Source: a bacterium (lineage in GTDB: Bacteria > Babelota > Babeliae > Babelales > Vermiphilaceae). Taken from it: a DNA stretch of 12,254 nucleotides. Position numbers and translations under genes: made by a program. Location of the stretch: assembly GCA_030672115.1 (NCBI GenBank), contig DAOVGZ010000022.1, positions 1 to 12,254 of the forward strand, in the 5' to 3' direction. How positions within the stretch are numbered: the first letter of the stretch is position 1; every line of letters starts with the position of its first letter. Shown in pieces: positions 7,050 through 12,254 of this stretch. Under the pieces are notes generated by a model that worked only from the letters and a program-made list of their open reading frames with translations, was not told the origin of the DNA and searched no databases.

Positions 7050-7088
7050 GATTAATAAATAGTGGTTATATTTAAAAATGGAAAAATT

Positions 7089-8186
7089 ATGTCTTTATTT
7101 ACTAAAATAAGAAAAAAAATTACTGCAATATGCGCAATTACAATACTAATTGCATCACATCAGTCACACGCAATGTTCACCAATATTATAAAAGGTGTTG
7201 GCACCATTGGCACAATAGGCTTATTAACAGCAATACAAAGTAAATACGCACCTACAAAACCTGTAATATATAAAAACTTTAACAAAACACTTCTTCCAGA
7301 AGCTTTCATGACCATCCCTTCCACTTCTCAATATCCTTCTGAACAAAGTGTTCAATTTGCCCTACCAGAAACAATTGATATGATCTGGAAAATATCAACA
7401 GCAGAAAAAAGAATACAAAAAAAACATCCTAGGGCTCCTAAAAACGTACAAAAATTTGTATGGTATCTTGCTAAAAAAGCAAGCACCCCTTATAGCCTCT
7501 CTAGTTTTATGCAACGGTGGTTTTTAAGGTTAACCGGAAAACTCATAGTATATGATGGCCCAGATTTTTCATGCCCTAATTTTTTTAAAAAAAATCCAAA
7601 TGCACTTGCATATGCAAATACTTTTGGTATTTTTTTTCCAAAAAATAGCTTTAACAAAAATGAAATATCACCTTTCCTAAAATTTCTCCTTGCTCATGAA
7701 TATATTCATATAAAGCGGAACGATATTATCAACAAGAAAAACAGTACAGCAGAAAAAGAATATTGTACCAACAGACAAGCACTAAGACTATTGTATAAAA
7801 TTAAAGATTTCGATAGTTTATCCGATGGTATTATTAGCCAAATATTAGGAAGATCAGAAGCCTATTATTTTTTAGGCGCTCAGGATGAATTTCTTAACAT
7901 TATTAAAAAAAATCCAAATGATGAAACCATCAAATTATTAAAAAACAACTTTCTTAACGTCGCCAAAAAATGTAAAAACTATTACAAAAATAATATTACA
8001 AAACTAATAAATCAAAAAGACAAATTAATTCTTCAAGAAGAAAAATCTAAAATAATAAATGAAATTCAAATTGATAAATTAGTAGTCAAAAGAATAAACA
8101 TAATAATAAGTGTATTTTCTAATCCCGAAAAATATAAAGTTCCAACAATTAAAAAACGACTAAAAGATTTTCAAAACAACAAATAA
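7089..8186 (+). CDS. Exported putative zinc metallopeptidase (HExxH, gluzincin-like)
   Basis: The 365-residue protein begins with a signal peptide: MSLFTKIRKK, a hydrophobic core ITAICAITILIA, then SHQSHA with cleavage likely after A28. A short hydrophobic, glycine-rich segment follows (IIKGVGTIGTIGLLTAI). The key motif is HEYIH at 203-207 (FLLAHEYIHIKR), matching the HExxH zinc-binding and catalytic signature. About 15-20 residues later EKEYCTNRQALRLL (222 onward) contains E222 and E224, either of which could be the third ligand. The spacing and the E-x-x-x-x-R-x-A-L context recall M48-type peptidases, but similarity is weak and no specific family can be assigned. The C-terminal third is Lys/Asn/Ile-rich and probably helical. 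An in-frame GTG at 7062 lies upstream, but ATG 7089 gives the proper signal peptide; only a weak GGA precedes it. Substrate unknown; export suggests action in the envelope or on a host. Confidence 0.72.
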   Translation: MSLFTKIRKKITAICAITILIASHQSHAMFTNIIKGVGTIGTIGLLTAIQSKYAPTKPVIYKNFNKTLLPEAFMTIPSTSQYPSEQSVQFALPETIDMIWKISTAEKRIQKKHPRAPKNVQKFVWYLAKKASTPYSLSSFMQRWFLRLTGKLIVYDGPDFSCPNFFKKNPNALAYANTFGIFFPKNSFNKNEISPFLKFLLAHEYIHIKRNDIINKKNSTAEKEYCTNRQALRLLYKIKDFDSLSDGIISQILGRSEAYYFLGAQDEFLNIIKKNPNDETIKLLKNNFLNVAKKCKNYYKNNITKLINQKDKLILQEEKSKIINEIQIDKLVVKRINIIISVFSNPEKYKVPTIKKRLKDFQNNK

Positions 8187-8212
8187 CCAAAATTTTTATA
8201 AAAATTTTGGTT
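8185..8212 (+). repeat. Perfect 28-base palindrome overlapping the stop codon of the HExxH gene
   Basis: The sequence from 8185 to 8212 equals its own reverse complement (arms AACCAAAATTTTT). It starts inside the TAA stop at 8184-8186 and lies three bases before the GC-containing terminator hairpin. It may protect the mRNA end, assist termination, or bind a protein. Confidence 0.7.
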
Positions 8213-8215
8213 AGC

Positions 8216-8252
8216 AAGAAGAGCGAAGTAATAAAACCTTCGCTCTTCTTTT
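8216..8252 (+). terminator. Intrinsic terminator of the HExxH protein gene
   Basis: A perfect 13-bp stem (8216-8228 with 8238-8250; AAGAAGAGCGAAG and complement) has a nine-base loop and ends in CTTCTTTT on the plus strand. It lies 29 bases after the stop codon. Confidence 0.85.
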
Positions 8253-8274
8253 ATAATCATACCTTTAAAGAACT

Positions 8275-8328
8275 GGTCCTACTTCGCATAAAGCTACGAA
8301 GGACAAGCCTGCCAACCATAGCCTTGGC
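8275..8328 (-). repeat. Structured intergenic element with two hairpins downstream of tRNA-Arg
   Basis: Read on the minus strand, this stretch folds into GCCAA/TTGGC (8328-8324 with 8315-8311) and then GTCCTTCG/CGAA-GTA-GGAC (8304-8297 with 8287-8277, a three-base bulge). It is much richer in GC than the surrounding spacer and has no open frame. It resembles short dispersed palindromic repeats seen in other small bacterial genomes, which is an impression rather than a search result. It lies in the 3' trailer of the tRNA transcript. Confidence 0.45.
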
Positions 8329-8334
8329 GTAAGT

Positions 8335-8411
8335 TGGTGTGCCCGACAGGATTCGAACCTGTGACCTACGGATTAGAAATCCGTTGCTCTATCCAGCTGA
8401 GCTACGGGCAC
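8335..8411 (-). tRNA. tRNA-Arg (anticodon UCU)
   Basis: On the minus strand a 77-base cloverleaf is complete. The acceptor stem is GTGCCCG (8411-8405) paired with CGGGCAC (8345-8339), with discriminator A and an encoded CCA (8337-8335). The D-arm is GCTCAGCTGGATAGAGC, the anticodon stem-loop is ACGGA-TTTCTAA-TCCGT with anticodon TCT, and the T-arm is CAGG-TTCGAAT-CCTG. It reads AGA (and probably AGG) arginine codons, which are common in AT-rich genomes. Confidence 0.97.
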
Positions 8412-8446
8412 AAACCAAATTAGTAAGAACTACTAATATAGTGGTA

Positions 8447-8475
8447 AGTATAAAGCAAATGAGGCACTATCTCAA
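8447..8475 (-). promoter_or_regulatory. Candidate promoter of tRNA-Arg
   Basis: On the minus strand TTGAGA (8475-8470) is followed after an ideal 17 bases by TATACT (8452-8447); each matches five of six consensus bases. Transcription would start near 8440, about 29 bases before the tRNA. It sits immediately after the atpA stop codon, so the tRNA need not depend on the atp transcript. The -10 hexamer is the same as that proposed for groES. Confidence 0.65.
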
Positions 8476-10002
8476 TTATTGCTTTATATTTATTTTTTCT
8501 GAGCTTGGAGCAACAAATAATTTTGTAAACTCTTGAGCTATAGTAAGAAGCTTTTCTTTTATTTTATCGCTAATATCTTGTGTCGTAAAAATCTCTTTAT
8601 ACACTTTTGAATGTACCGATTTTGCAAAACTAACAAACTGTGTTGCAAATGCTGTAACATTTTCATGTTCAATAGTATCTAAAAAGTTTTCTCTTAACAA
8701 AAACAACATTAATGCCTGATCAACAAAAGAATACGAAACATATTGCGGTTGCTTTAAAAGTTCAACAGCAAGTGCACCACGTGCAAGTTGCCTTTGTGAT
8801 ATATCATCAAGCTCGGTACCAAACTGAGAGAAAGCAAGCAATTCATTGTACTGTGCCAACTCAAGTCGTAACGCTTTTGTTACTTTTTTAATTGCTTTTG
8901 TTTGAGCAGCACCACCAACACGAGAAACTGAAAGTTCAACGTTGACTGCCGGACGAATGCCACTGTTAAATAATTTTGTATCTAAAAAGATTTGTCCGTC
9001 GGTAATAGAAATTAAATTCGTAGGAATATAAGCAGTGATATCATCACTTTGCACCTGAACAATTGGCAGTGCTGTTAATGAACCACCATTTGTAAGTTTT
9101 CCTGCGCGCTCCAAAAGACGTGAATGTAAATAAAAAACATCACCAGGATACGCTTCTCGACCGGGTGATCGACGCATAAGAAGTGACATTTCACGGAAGG
9201 CAACAGCATGATTACTCAAATCATCATAAATAACAATCGCATCTTGCCCTTTATCCATAAAGTATTCACCAATGGTACAACCAACATAAGGAGCAAGATA
9301 CTGATTCAACACAGCTTCACTTGCTTCTGCACTGACAATAACGGTGTAATCAAGTGCACCATGTTTTTCTAAAGTGCGAACTAAACGAGCAATATTTGCT
9401 TGACGTTTTCCGATAGAAACGTAAATACAAATAACATTTTTGCCTTTTTGGCTCAAAATAGTATCAATTGCAATCGCAGTTTTTCCTGTTCCACGGTTTC
9501 CAATAATTAATTCACGTTGCCCTTTTCCAATTGGAACAAGTGTATCAATAACGGCAATTCCGGTTTCTAAAGATTCATTAACCGGACTTCTTTCAATAAT
9601 TTGTGGAACAACTTTTTCAACAGGTCTGTACTCATCTGATTTTATTTCACCCAAACCATCAAGTGGCTCACCGAGAGCATTGATAACTCGTCCCGCAAGT
9701 TGCGGTCCTACGACAGTTTTAAAAACACCACCGGTTCTACGCGCAACTTCTGTTTCCTCAACAACAATGGAACCATGAAGTAAAAAAACAGAGACGATCT
9801 CTTCATCAAGACCAAAAACAATACCTTTGTTTCCACCTTCAAACTCTATGAGCTCTCCATCAACAGCATTGTTAAGTCCATGAACTTGGCAAATTCCATC
9901 GCCAACCTGAACAACAACACCAACCTCATCAAAATTTTCTTGGTCGATACCTTTTAATGATTTTTCAAATAATGAAACTAAATCAGAACTTTTAATTTTC
10001 AT
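8476..10002 (-). CDS. atpA: ATP synthase F1 subunit alpha
   Basis: The 508-residue non-catalytic nucleotide-binding subunit of the F1 hexamer. The Walker A motif is GNRGTGKT (168-175; usually GDRQTGKT, so Asp and Gln are replaced by Asn and Gly). The Walker B region is DAIVIYDDLSNHAVAFREMSLL, followed by the family signature RRSPGREAYPGDVFYLHSRLLERA. SVSRVGGAAQTKAIKK carries the arginine finger that reaches the catalytic beta site. The start overlaps the end of atpH as ATGA, which indicates coupled translation. Length is typical. Unusually, atpG, atpD and atpC do not follow; the cluster ends here and a tRNA gene with its own promoter comes next. Confidence 0.98.
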   Translation of the reverse strand: MKIKSSDLVSLFEKSLKGIDQENFDEVGVVVQVGDGICQVHGLNNAVDGELIEFEGGNKGIVFGLDEEIVSVFLLHGSIVVEETEVARRTGGVFKTVVGPQLAGRVINALGEPLDGLGEIKSDEYRPVEKVVPQIIERSPVNESLETGIAVIDTLVPIGKGQRELIIGNRGTGKTAIAIDTILSQKGKNVICIYVSIGKRQANIARLVRTLEKHGALDYTVIVSAEASEAVLNQYLAPYVGCTIGEYFMDKGQDAIVIYDDLSNHAVAFREMSLLMRRSPGREAYPGDVFYLHSRLLERAGKLTNGGSLTALPIVQVQSDDITAYIPTNLISITDGQIFLDTKLFNSGIRPAVNVELSVSRVGGAAQTKAIKKVTKALRLELAQYNELLAFSQFGTELDDISQRQLARGALAVELLKQPQYVSYSFVDQALMLFLLRENFLDTIEHENVTAFATQFVSFAKSVHSKVYKEIFTTQDISDKIKEKLLTIAQEFTKLFVAPSSEKINIKQ

Positions 10003-10550
10003 GTTGCCCTTTGCAAAATAAGTTGCTTACGCAAATCATGCAGTCGTTTACGCACAGAATGCTCCCACACCAATGTTTCGCTATGACAACGTATGCCCGC
10101 GATTAACTTTTTATCAATTGCACAATCACACAAAATAGTTTTACCTGTTTTTTGTGCAAGAAAATTTTTAACAACCTCCAACTCATCATTCAACAATTCA
10201 TGTGCCGAAGTGATTTTAAAAAACAAAATATCTTTTTTCTTTTTGTATAAAGAACAAATTTGCCCAAGAACTTCACGAATCAAAAATGCTCGCTTATGTT
10301 CAACAAGCAAAGAAAAAAGATCCTTAAGCGGATCTGGCATAGACATTTTATCTAAAATATCATGTAATAGTTTATTTTTTTTATCAATTTTTATACTTGG
10401 CACTTGAAGAAAAAAGAAAAGTTGCTTATTTTCTCCCCAAAAAATAAACAAATCATTAATTGCTAAAAAATCTTTTACTACAAGCTTTTGGCCAAAAGAA
10501 TTTATAAATGCTAAAGCATAATTCCGAGCAACAACCATATCCGGTTTCAT
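9999..10550 (-). CDS. atpH: ATP synthase F1 subunit delta
   Basis: This 183-residue subunit sits on top of F1 and ties the alpha subunits to the b-type stalk. The N-terminal RNYALAF matches the family's RYAxALF signature. A Lys-rich helical middle includes KRAFLIREVLGQICSLYKKKK, the counterpart of the R-x-x-x-L-x-x-I-x-x-x-Y motif. The C-terminus LIAGIRCHSETLVWEHSVRKRLHDL corresponds to the usual LIGG-x-x-x-x-x-x-x-x-x-D-x-SV-x-x-x-L motif, somewhat diverged. It overlaps its neighbours by ATGA at both ends (10547-10550 and 9999-10002). Length is typical. Confidence 0.93.
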   Translation of the reverse strand: MKPDMVVARNYALAFINSFGQKLVVKDFLAINDLFIFWGENKQLFFFLQVPSIKIDKKNKLLHDILDKMSMPDPLKDLFSLLVEHKRAFLIREVLGQICSLYKKKKDILFFKITSAHELLNDELEVVKNFLAQKTGKTILCDCAIDKKLIAGIRCHSETLVWEHSVRKRLHDLRKQLILQRAT

Positions 10551-11119
10551 GATAACTCCTTGCTCATACGCTTAATAACAGAAGAAAGAAAAACACGACC
10601 CTCTTTTTCTGATTCAAATGTTTTTTGTAACTCTTGTTGTGCATCATCAAAAGCTTTTGATAAAACTTTTTTTCGAACCTGGCTTTCAATACTTTGAGTT
10701 GCCTGATCCTTCAAACGATCTTTTGATTTTTCCACAAGAATTTTTTGCTCTTCTTTTTCTTTATCACATTGTTTATCAAAAAAAACTGACCAGACTTCTA
10801 TCTGGTCATATAAATATTTGCCATCAATTTCTTGATCAACAATCTCTTGCTCCAATGCTTTTTGCATTTTTAGCAGATCTTTGCCTTCTGTTTTTAAATT
10901 TTTAAGTTCATTTTTTTTTTCAGCAATTTTTGCATTAAAAGCAGGAACACCTTTTATTTTAAAAGCAATTCCTGCAATGGCACAAATAACGCCAAAATTG
11001 ATAAATCGAAATATTGTTGAAACCTCAGCACCTACTATCAACCCAACAAGTACTGGAACCCCTACAACAATACCAACAATTATTAATATCTTAAAAAAAA
11101 GACTTCTATTCTTGGACAT
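10547..11119 (-). CDS. atpF: ATP synthase F0 subunit b (long form, with extra N-terminal hydrophobic segment)
   Basis: The 190-residue protein looks like the membrane-anchored peripheral stalk subunit b, which links F0 to F1 via delta. It has two hydrophobic segments: residues 8-30 (LFFKILIIVGIVVGVPVLVGLIV) and 37-53 (IFRFINFGVICAIAGIAFK). The second matches the normal b-subunit anchor followed by F-x-x-K-I-x-x-K-x-x-E. The first is extra and resembles an uncleaved signal or additional anchor, as seen in some bacterial b subunits. Residues 60-180 are highly charged and should form a long helix or coiled coil. It overlaps atpH by ATGA and the preceding stalk gene by 14 bases. Position and plan support the call; sequence identity is low, as is usual for b subunits. 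Confidence 0.85.
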   Translation of the reverse strand: MSKNRSLFFKILIIVGIVVGVPVLVGLIVGAEVSTIFRFINFGVICAIAGIAFKIKGVPAFNAKIAEKKNELKNLKTEGKDLLKMQKALEQEIVDQEIDGKYLYDQIEVWSVFFDKQCDKEKEEQKILVEKSKDRLKDQATQSIESQVRKKVLSKAFDDAQQELQKTFESEKEGRVFLSSVIKRMSKELS

Positions 11120-11483
11120 TTGAAACCTTTTTGACTACTTTTTTGCACACTTGGTGTGCAAGCGTATCTATTTGCTCATCTGTCAGTGGCTGTTTTTCTT
11201 TTATTGGCTGAACGGTTATATCATGAATACAAGACTCATTTACAAGTGGAGCTGCTTGTTCAAATTGATGCTGAAACCCTTTCCATGCAAGTTTTTTTTC
11301 ATCAGCTGTTTGCCGTAGTCCATCTTCACGATTAGTTATAACTGTCGTTAAATGATCTTTTTCTTCCTGCTCTTGCTGTAAAATTTTAACTGCCGGTTTA
11401 AAAAATAAGGTTTTAAGTAAAAAATATGCACCAAAAAAATTAAAAATCTGTACAACCACTGTTGCATTAATTTCCATTCCCAT
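11106..11483 (-). CDS. ATP synthase F0 subunit b-type (short form, b'-like)
   Basis: The 125-residue protein begins MEINATVVVQIFNFFGAYFLLKTLFFKPAVKIL, the typical b/b' layout: one membrane span at about 5-25, then the F-x-P-x-x-x-x-L turn that starts the stalk. A charged helical part follows, but the soluble domain is short (about 95 residues, compared with roughly 130 in ordinary b subunits). The C-terminal segment (TVQPIKEKQPLTDEQIDTLAHQVCKKVVKKV) does not look like a classical continuous coiled coil. The gene lies 20 bases after atpE and overlaps the long b gene by 14 bases. It most likely forms a heterodimeric stalk with the long b, as b and b' do in photosynthetic bacteria. An alternative ATG two codons downstream is possible. 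Confidence 0.82.
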   Translation of the reverse strand: MGMEINATVVVQIFNFFGAYFLLKTLFFKPAVKILQQEQEEKDHLTTVITNREDGLRQTADEKKLAWKGFQHQFEQAAPLVNESCIHDITVQPIKEKQPLTDEQIDTLAHQVCKKVVKKVSNVQE

Positions 11484-11503
11484 AACATTCTTTCAATCAG
11501 AAG

Positions 11504-11764
11504 TTATTGACCCATAAGCTGCATACCAGCATAAATAAGACCGCCTGCAATCATTAAAGCATAAATAGCAGAAGTTTCGGTCAAACCCATACCCATCATC
11601 ATGGTTGTTCTTATTTTTCCAGCACTTTCTGGATACTTACCAATATTTTCGCAAGCCTTCATGCCGATAAAACCTTGACCAAGAGCGGGCCCGATTGCTC
11701 CAACACCCATTGCGATTGCTGCGCCTAAAAAAGCTGCTGCTTGAGCGTATGATGCACCATCCAT
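11504..11764 (-). CDS. atpE: ATP synthase F0 subunit c (predicted Na+-binding type)
   Basis: The 86-residue proteolipid forms the rotor ring. Two membrane helices flank the polar loop KACENIGKYPE (36-46). The first helix has GAIGPALGQGFIG (22-34), the second GMGLTETSAIYALMIAGG (58-75). The ion-carrying acid is E63. Alignment by eye to the Ilyobacter/Propionigenium Na+ ring puts Q30, L61, E63, T64, S65 and Y68 at the sodium-site positions Q32, V63, E65, S66, T67 and Y70. Proton-type c subunits usually lack the hydroxyl after the Glu, so sodium coupling is predicted. AAAGGA lies seven bases before the ATG. It is the first gene of the local atp cluster; no atpB precedes it directly. Confidence 0.97.
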   Translation of the reverse strand: MDGASYAQAAAFLGAAIAMGVGAIGPALGQGFIGMKACENIGKYPESAGKIRTTMMMGMGLTETSAIYALMIAGGLIYAGMQLMGQ

Positions 11765-11807
11765 AAAGGTTCCTTTCTAAAAATAGTTACTAATTATCCT
11801 ATAAAAC

Positions 11808-11835
11808 ATTATCCTATTAATTACGTTTTTTACAA
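11808..11835 (-). promoter_or_regulatory. Candidate promoter of the atpE-F'-F-H-A cluster
   Basis: On the minus strand TTGTAA (11835-11830, overlapping the kinase stop codon) is followed after 16 bases by GATAAT (11813-11808). These match four and five of six consensus bases. ATTATCCTAT occurs twice on the plus strand (11793 and 11808), a 15-base imperfect tandem repeat that supplies a second possible -10 element. The cluster could also be read through from the upstream kinase gene, since no terminator hairpin separates them. Confidence 0.4.
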
Positions 11836-12254
11836 GGATAAAGAAGAAGATTTTTTTTCATGTAAAGTTGAAGGTATAAAATCAACATTAAAAAACGAAG
11901 CCACTTTAGTAATCAAACGATCTTTTTCTAAAGGATCAGAATCCCAATCTTTATTTCTATCTAATATTAAAACTGGAACATTTTTAACACACTGAGCAAC
12001 GCTTTCTTTTTTAACAAGCCAGTCTTCATGTTTCTTATGAAGTAACTCAAGATAGTTAAGCGGCACGTTTACTTCTTCTTTTCTGTTTCTCATATGCAAA
12101 CGATCCAAACAAACTTGTGGAGTTGCTTGCAAATAAATAAACCCTGTAGGAATAACAACATGTTTTGAAACCAACCATGAAAACCATTCTTGATAAAGAT
12201 TCCATTCAAGTTCATTCATTGTTCCAAGCTCAAAACAGTTTTTTGCAAAGCAAT
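11830..12254 (-). CDS. Deoxynucleoside kinase family protein (5' end outside the window)
   Basis: The C-terminal 140 or so residues of a P-loop deoxynucleoside kinase of the dCK/dGK/TK2 type are visible. These enzymes phosphorylate salvaged deoxynucleosides with ATP. The frame stays open to the right edge and reads CFAKNCFELGTMNELEWNL, matching the family's (DR)Y-x-FAKN-x-x-x-x-G segment. The Met at 12219 is therefore internal, not the start. Further motifs are YQEWFSWLV, PTGFIYLQATPQVCLDRLHMRNRKEE (the R-x-R-x-EE lid/catalytic element) and PLNYLELLHKKHEDWLV. The Walker A motif and the DRS segment would lie beyond the edge. The gene ends 65 bases before atpE and is co-directional with it. Substrate preference cannot be judged from this part. 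Confidence 0.9.
   Translation of the reverse strand, partial: CFAKNCFELGTMNELEWNLYQEWFSWLVSKHVVIPTGFIYLQATPQVCLDRLHMRNRKEEVNVPLNYLELLHKKHEDWLVKKESVAQCVKNVPVLILDRNKDWDSDPLEKDRLITKVASFFNVDFIPSTLHEKKSSSLSL

Noticed and set aside
6985..7062. 25-codon plus-strand ORF (MKSFKYIEQ...) before the HExxH gene
   Set aside because: There is no ribosome binding site, the candidate promoter lies inside it, and it is short enough to be chance.
8451..8486. Inverted repeat TAAAGCAA/TTGCTTTA around the atpA stop codon as a terminator
   Set aside because: No T-run follows on the minus strand, one arm is inside atpA, and the stretch is better explained by the tRNA promoter.
8339..8536. 65-codon plus-strand frame beginning MPDRIRTCDLRIRNPLLYPAEL
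   Set aside because: This is the well-known false protein made by translating the antisense of a tRNA gene.
1..12254. CRISPR array, transposon, prophage or known defence system
   Set aside because: I saw no regularly spaced direct repeats, transposase, integrase, phage structural gene or defence-type nuclease anywhere in the window.

Overview
The window is a stretch of AT-rich bacterial chromosome that mixes housekeeping genes with short exported proteins I cannot assign to any family. The low GC, the nucleoside salvage kinase, the exported HExxH protein and the orphan exported proteins together suggest a host-associated or intracellular bacterium with a reduced genome. A Dependentiae (TM6)-like organism would fit, but this is a guess from overall character, not something the sequence proves. 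The standard genetic code is used. Most genes have recognisable Shine-Dalgarno sequences, and several genes end in clear hairpin terminators.

Layout, left to right. (1) Positions 1-1095: a minus-strand isopentenyl phosphate kinase-like protein that unexpectedly begins with an export-type signal sequence, ending at a 20-bp terminator hairpin. (2) 1096-1470: AT-rich spacer with no convincing gene. (3) 1472-3614: the minus-strand groES-groEL operon with a promoter and a terminator. (4) 3679-4959: a minus-strand VOC/glyoxalase-fold protein with a Cys/His-rich tail, divergent from plus-strand rpe (ribulose-phosphate 3-epimerase). (5) 4962-6803: three minus-strand genes for small exported, membrane-anchored proteins of unknown function; the first and third are followed by sequence-related terminator hairpins. 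(6) 7022-8252: a plus-strand, signal-peptide-bearing HExxH protein with a candidate sigma-70 promoter and a strong terminator. (7) 8275-8475: a structured intergenic element and tRNA-Arg(UCU) with encoded CCA and its own promoter. (8) 8476-11835: a tightly packed minus-strand ATP synthase cluster atpE-atpF'-atpF-atpH-atpA with ATGA overlaps. (9) 11830-12254: the 3' part of a deoxynucleoside kinase gene that runs off the right edge.

The most interesting points are these. The c-subunit carries the residue pattern of sodium-binding c-rings (Q30, E63, T64, S65, Y68), suggesting a Na+-coupled ATP synthase. The ATP synthase gene cluster is broken: no atpB directly before atpE and no atpG-D-C after atpA. 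It encodes two very different b-type stalk proteins. The IPK-like kinase has a predicted signal peptide. The block at 5017-8186 holds four exported proteins, one a putative metallopeptidase, and looks like an accessory or host-interaction region. I found no CRISPR array, transposase, phage gene or complete novel defence system.
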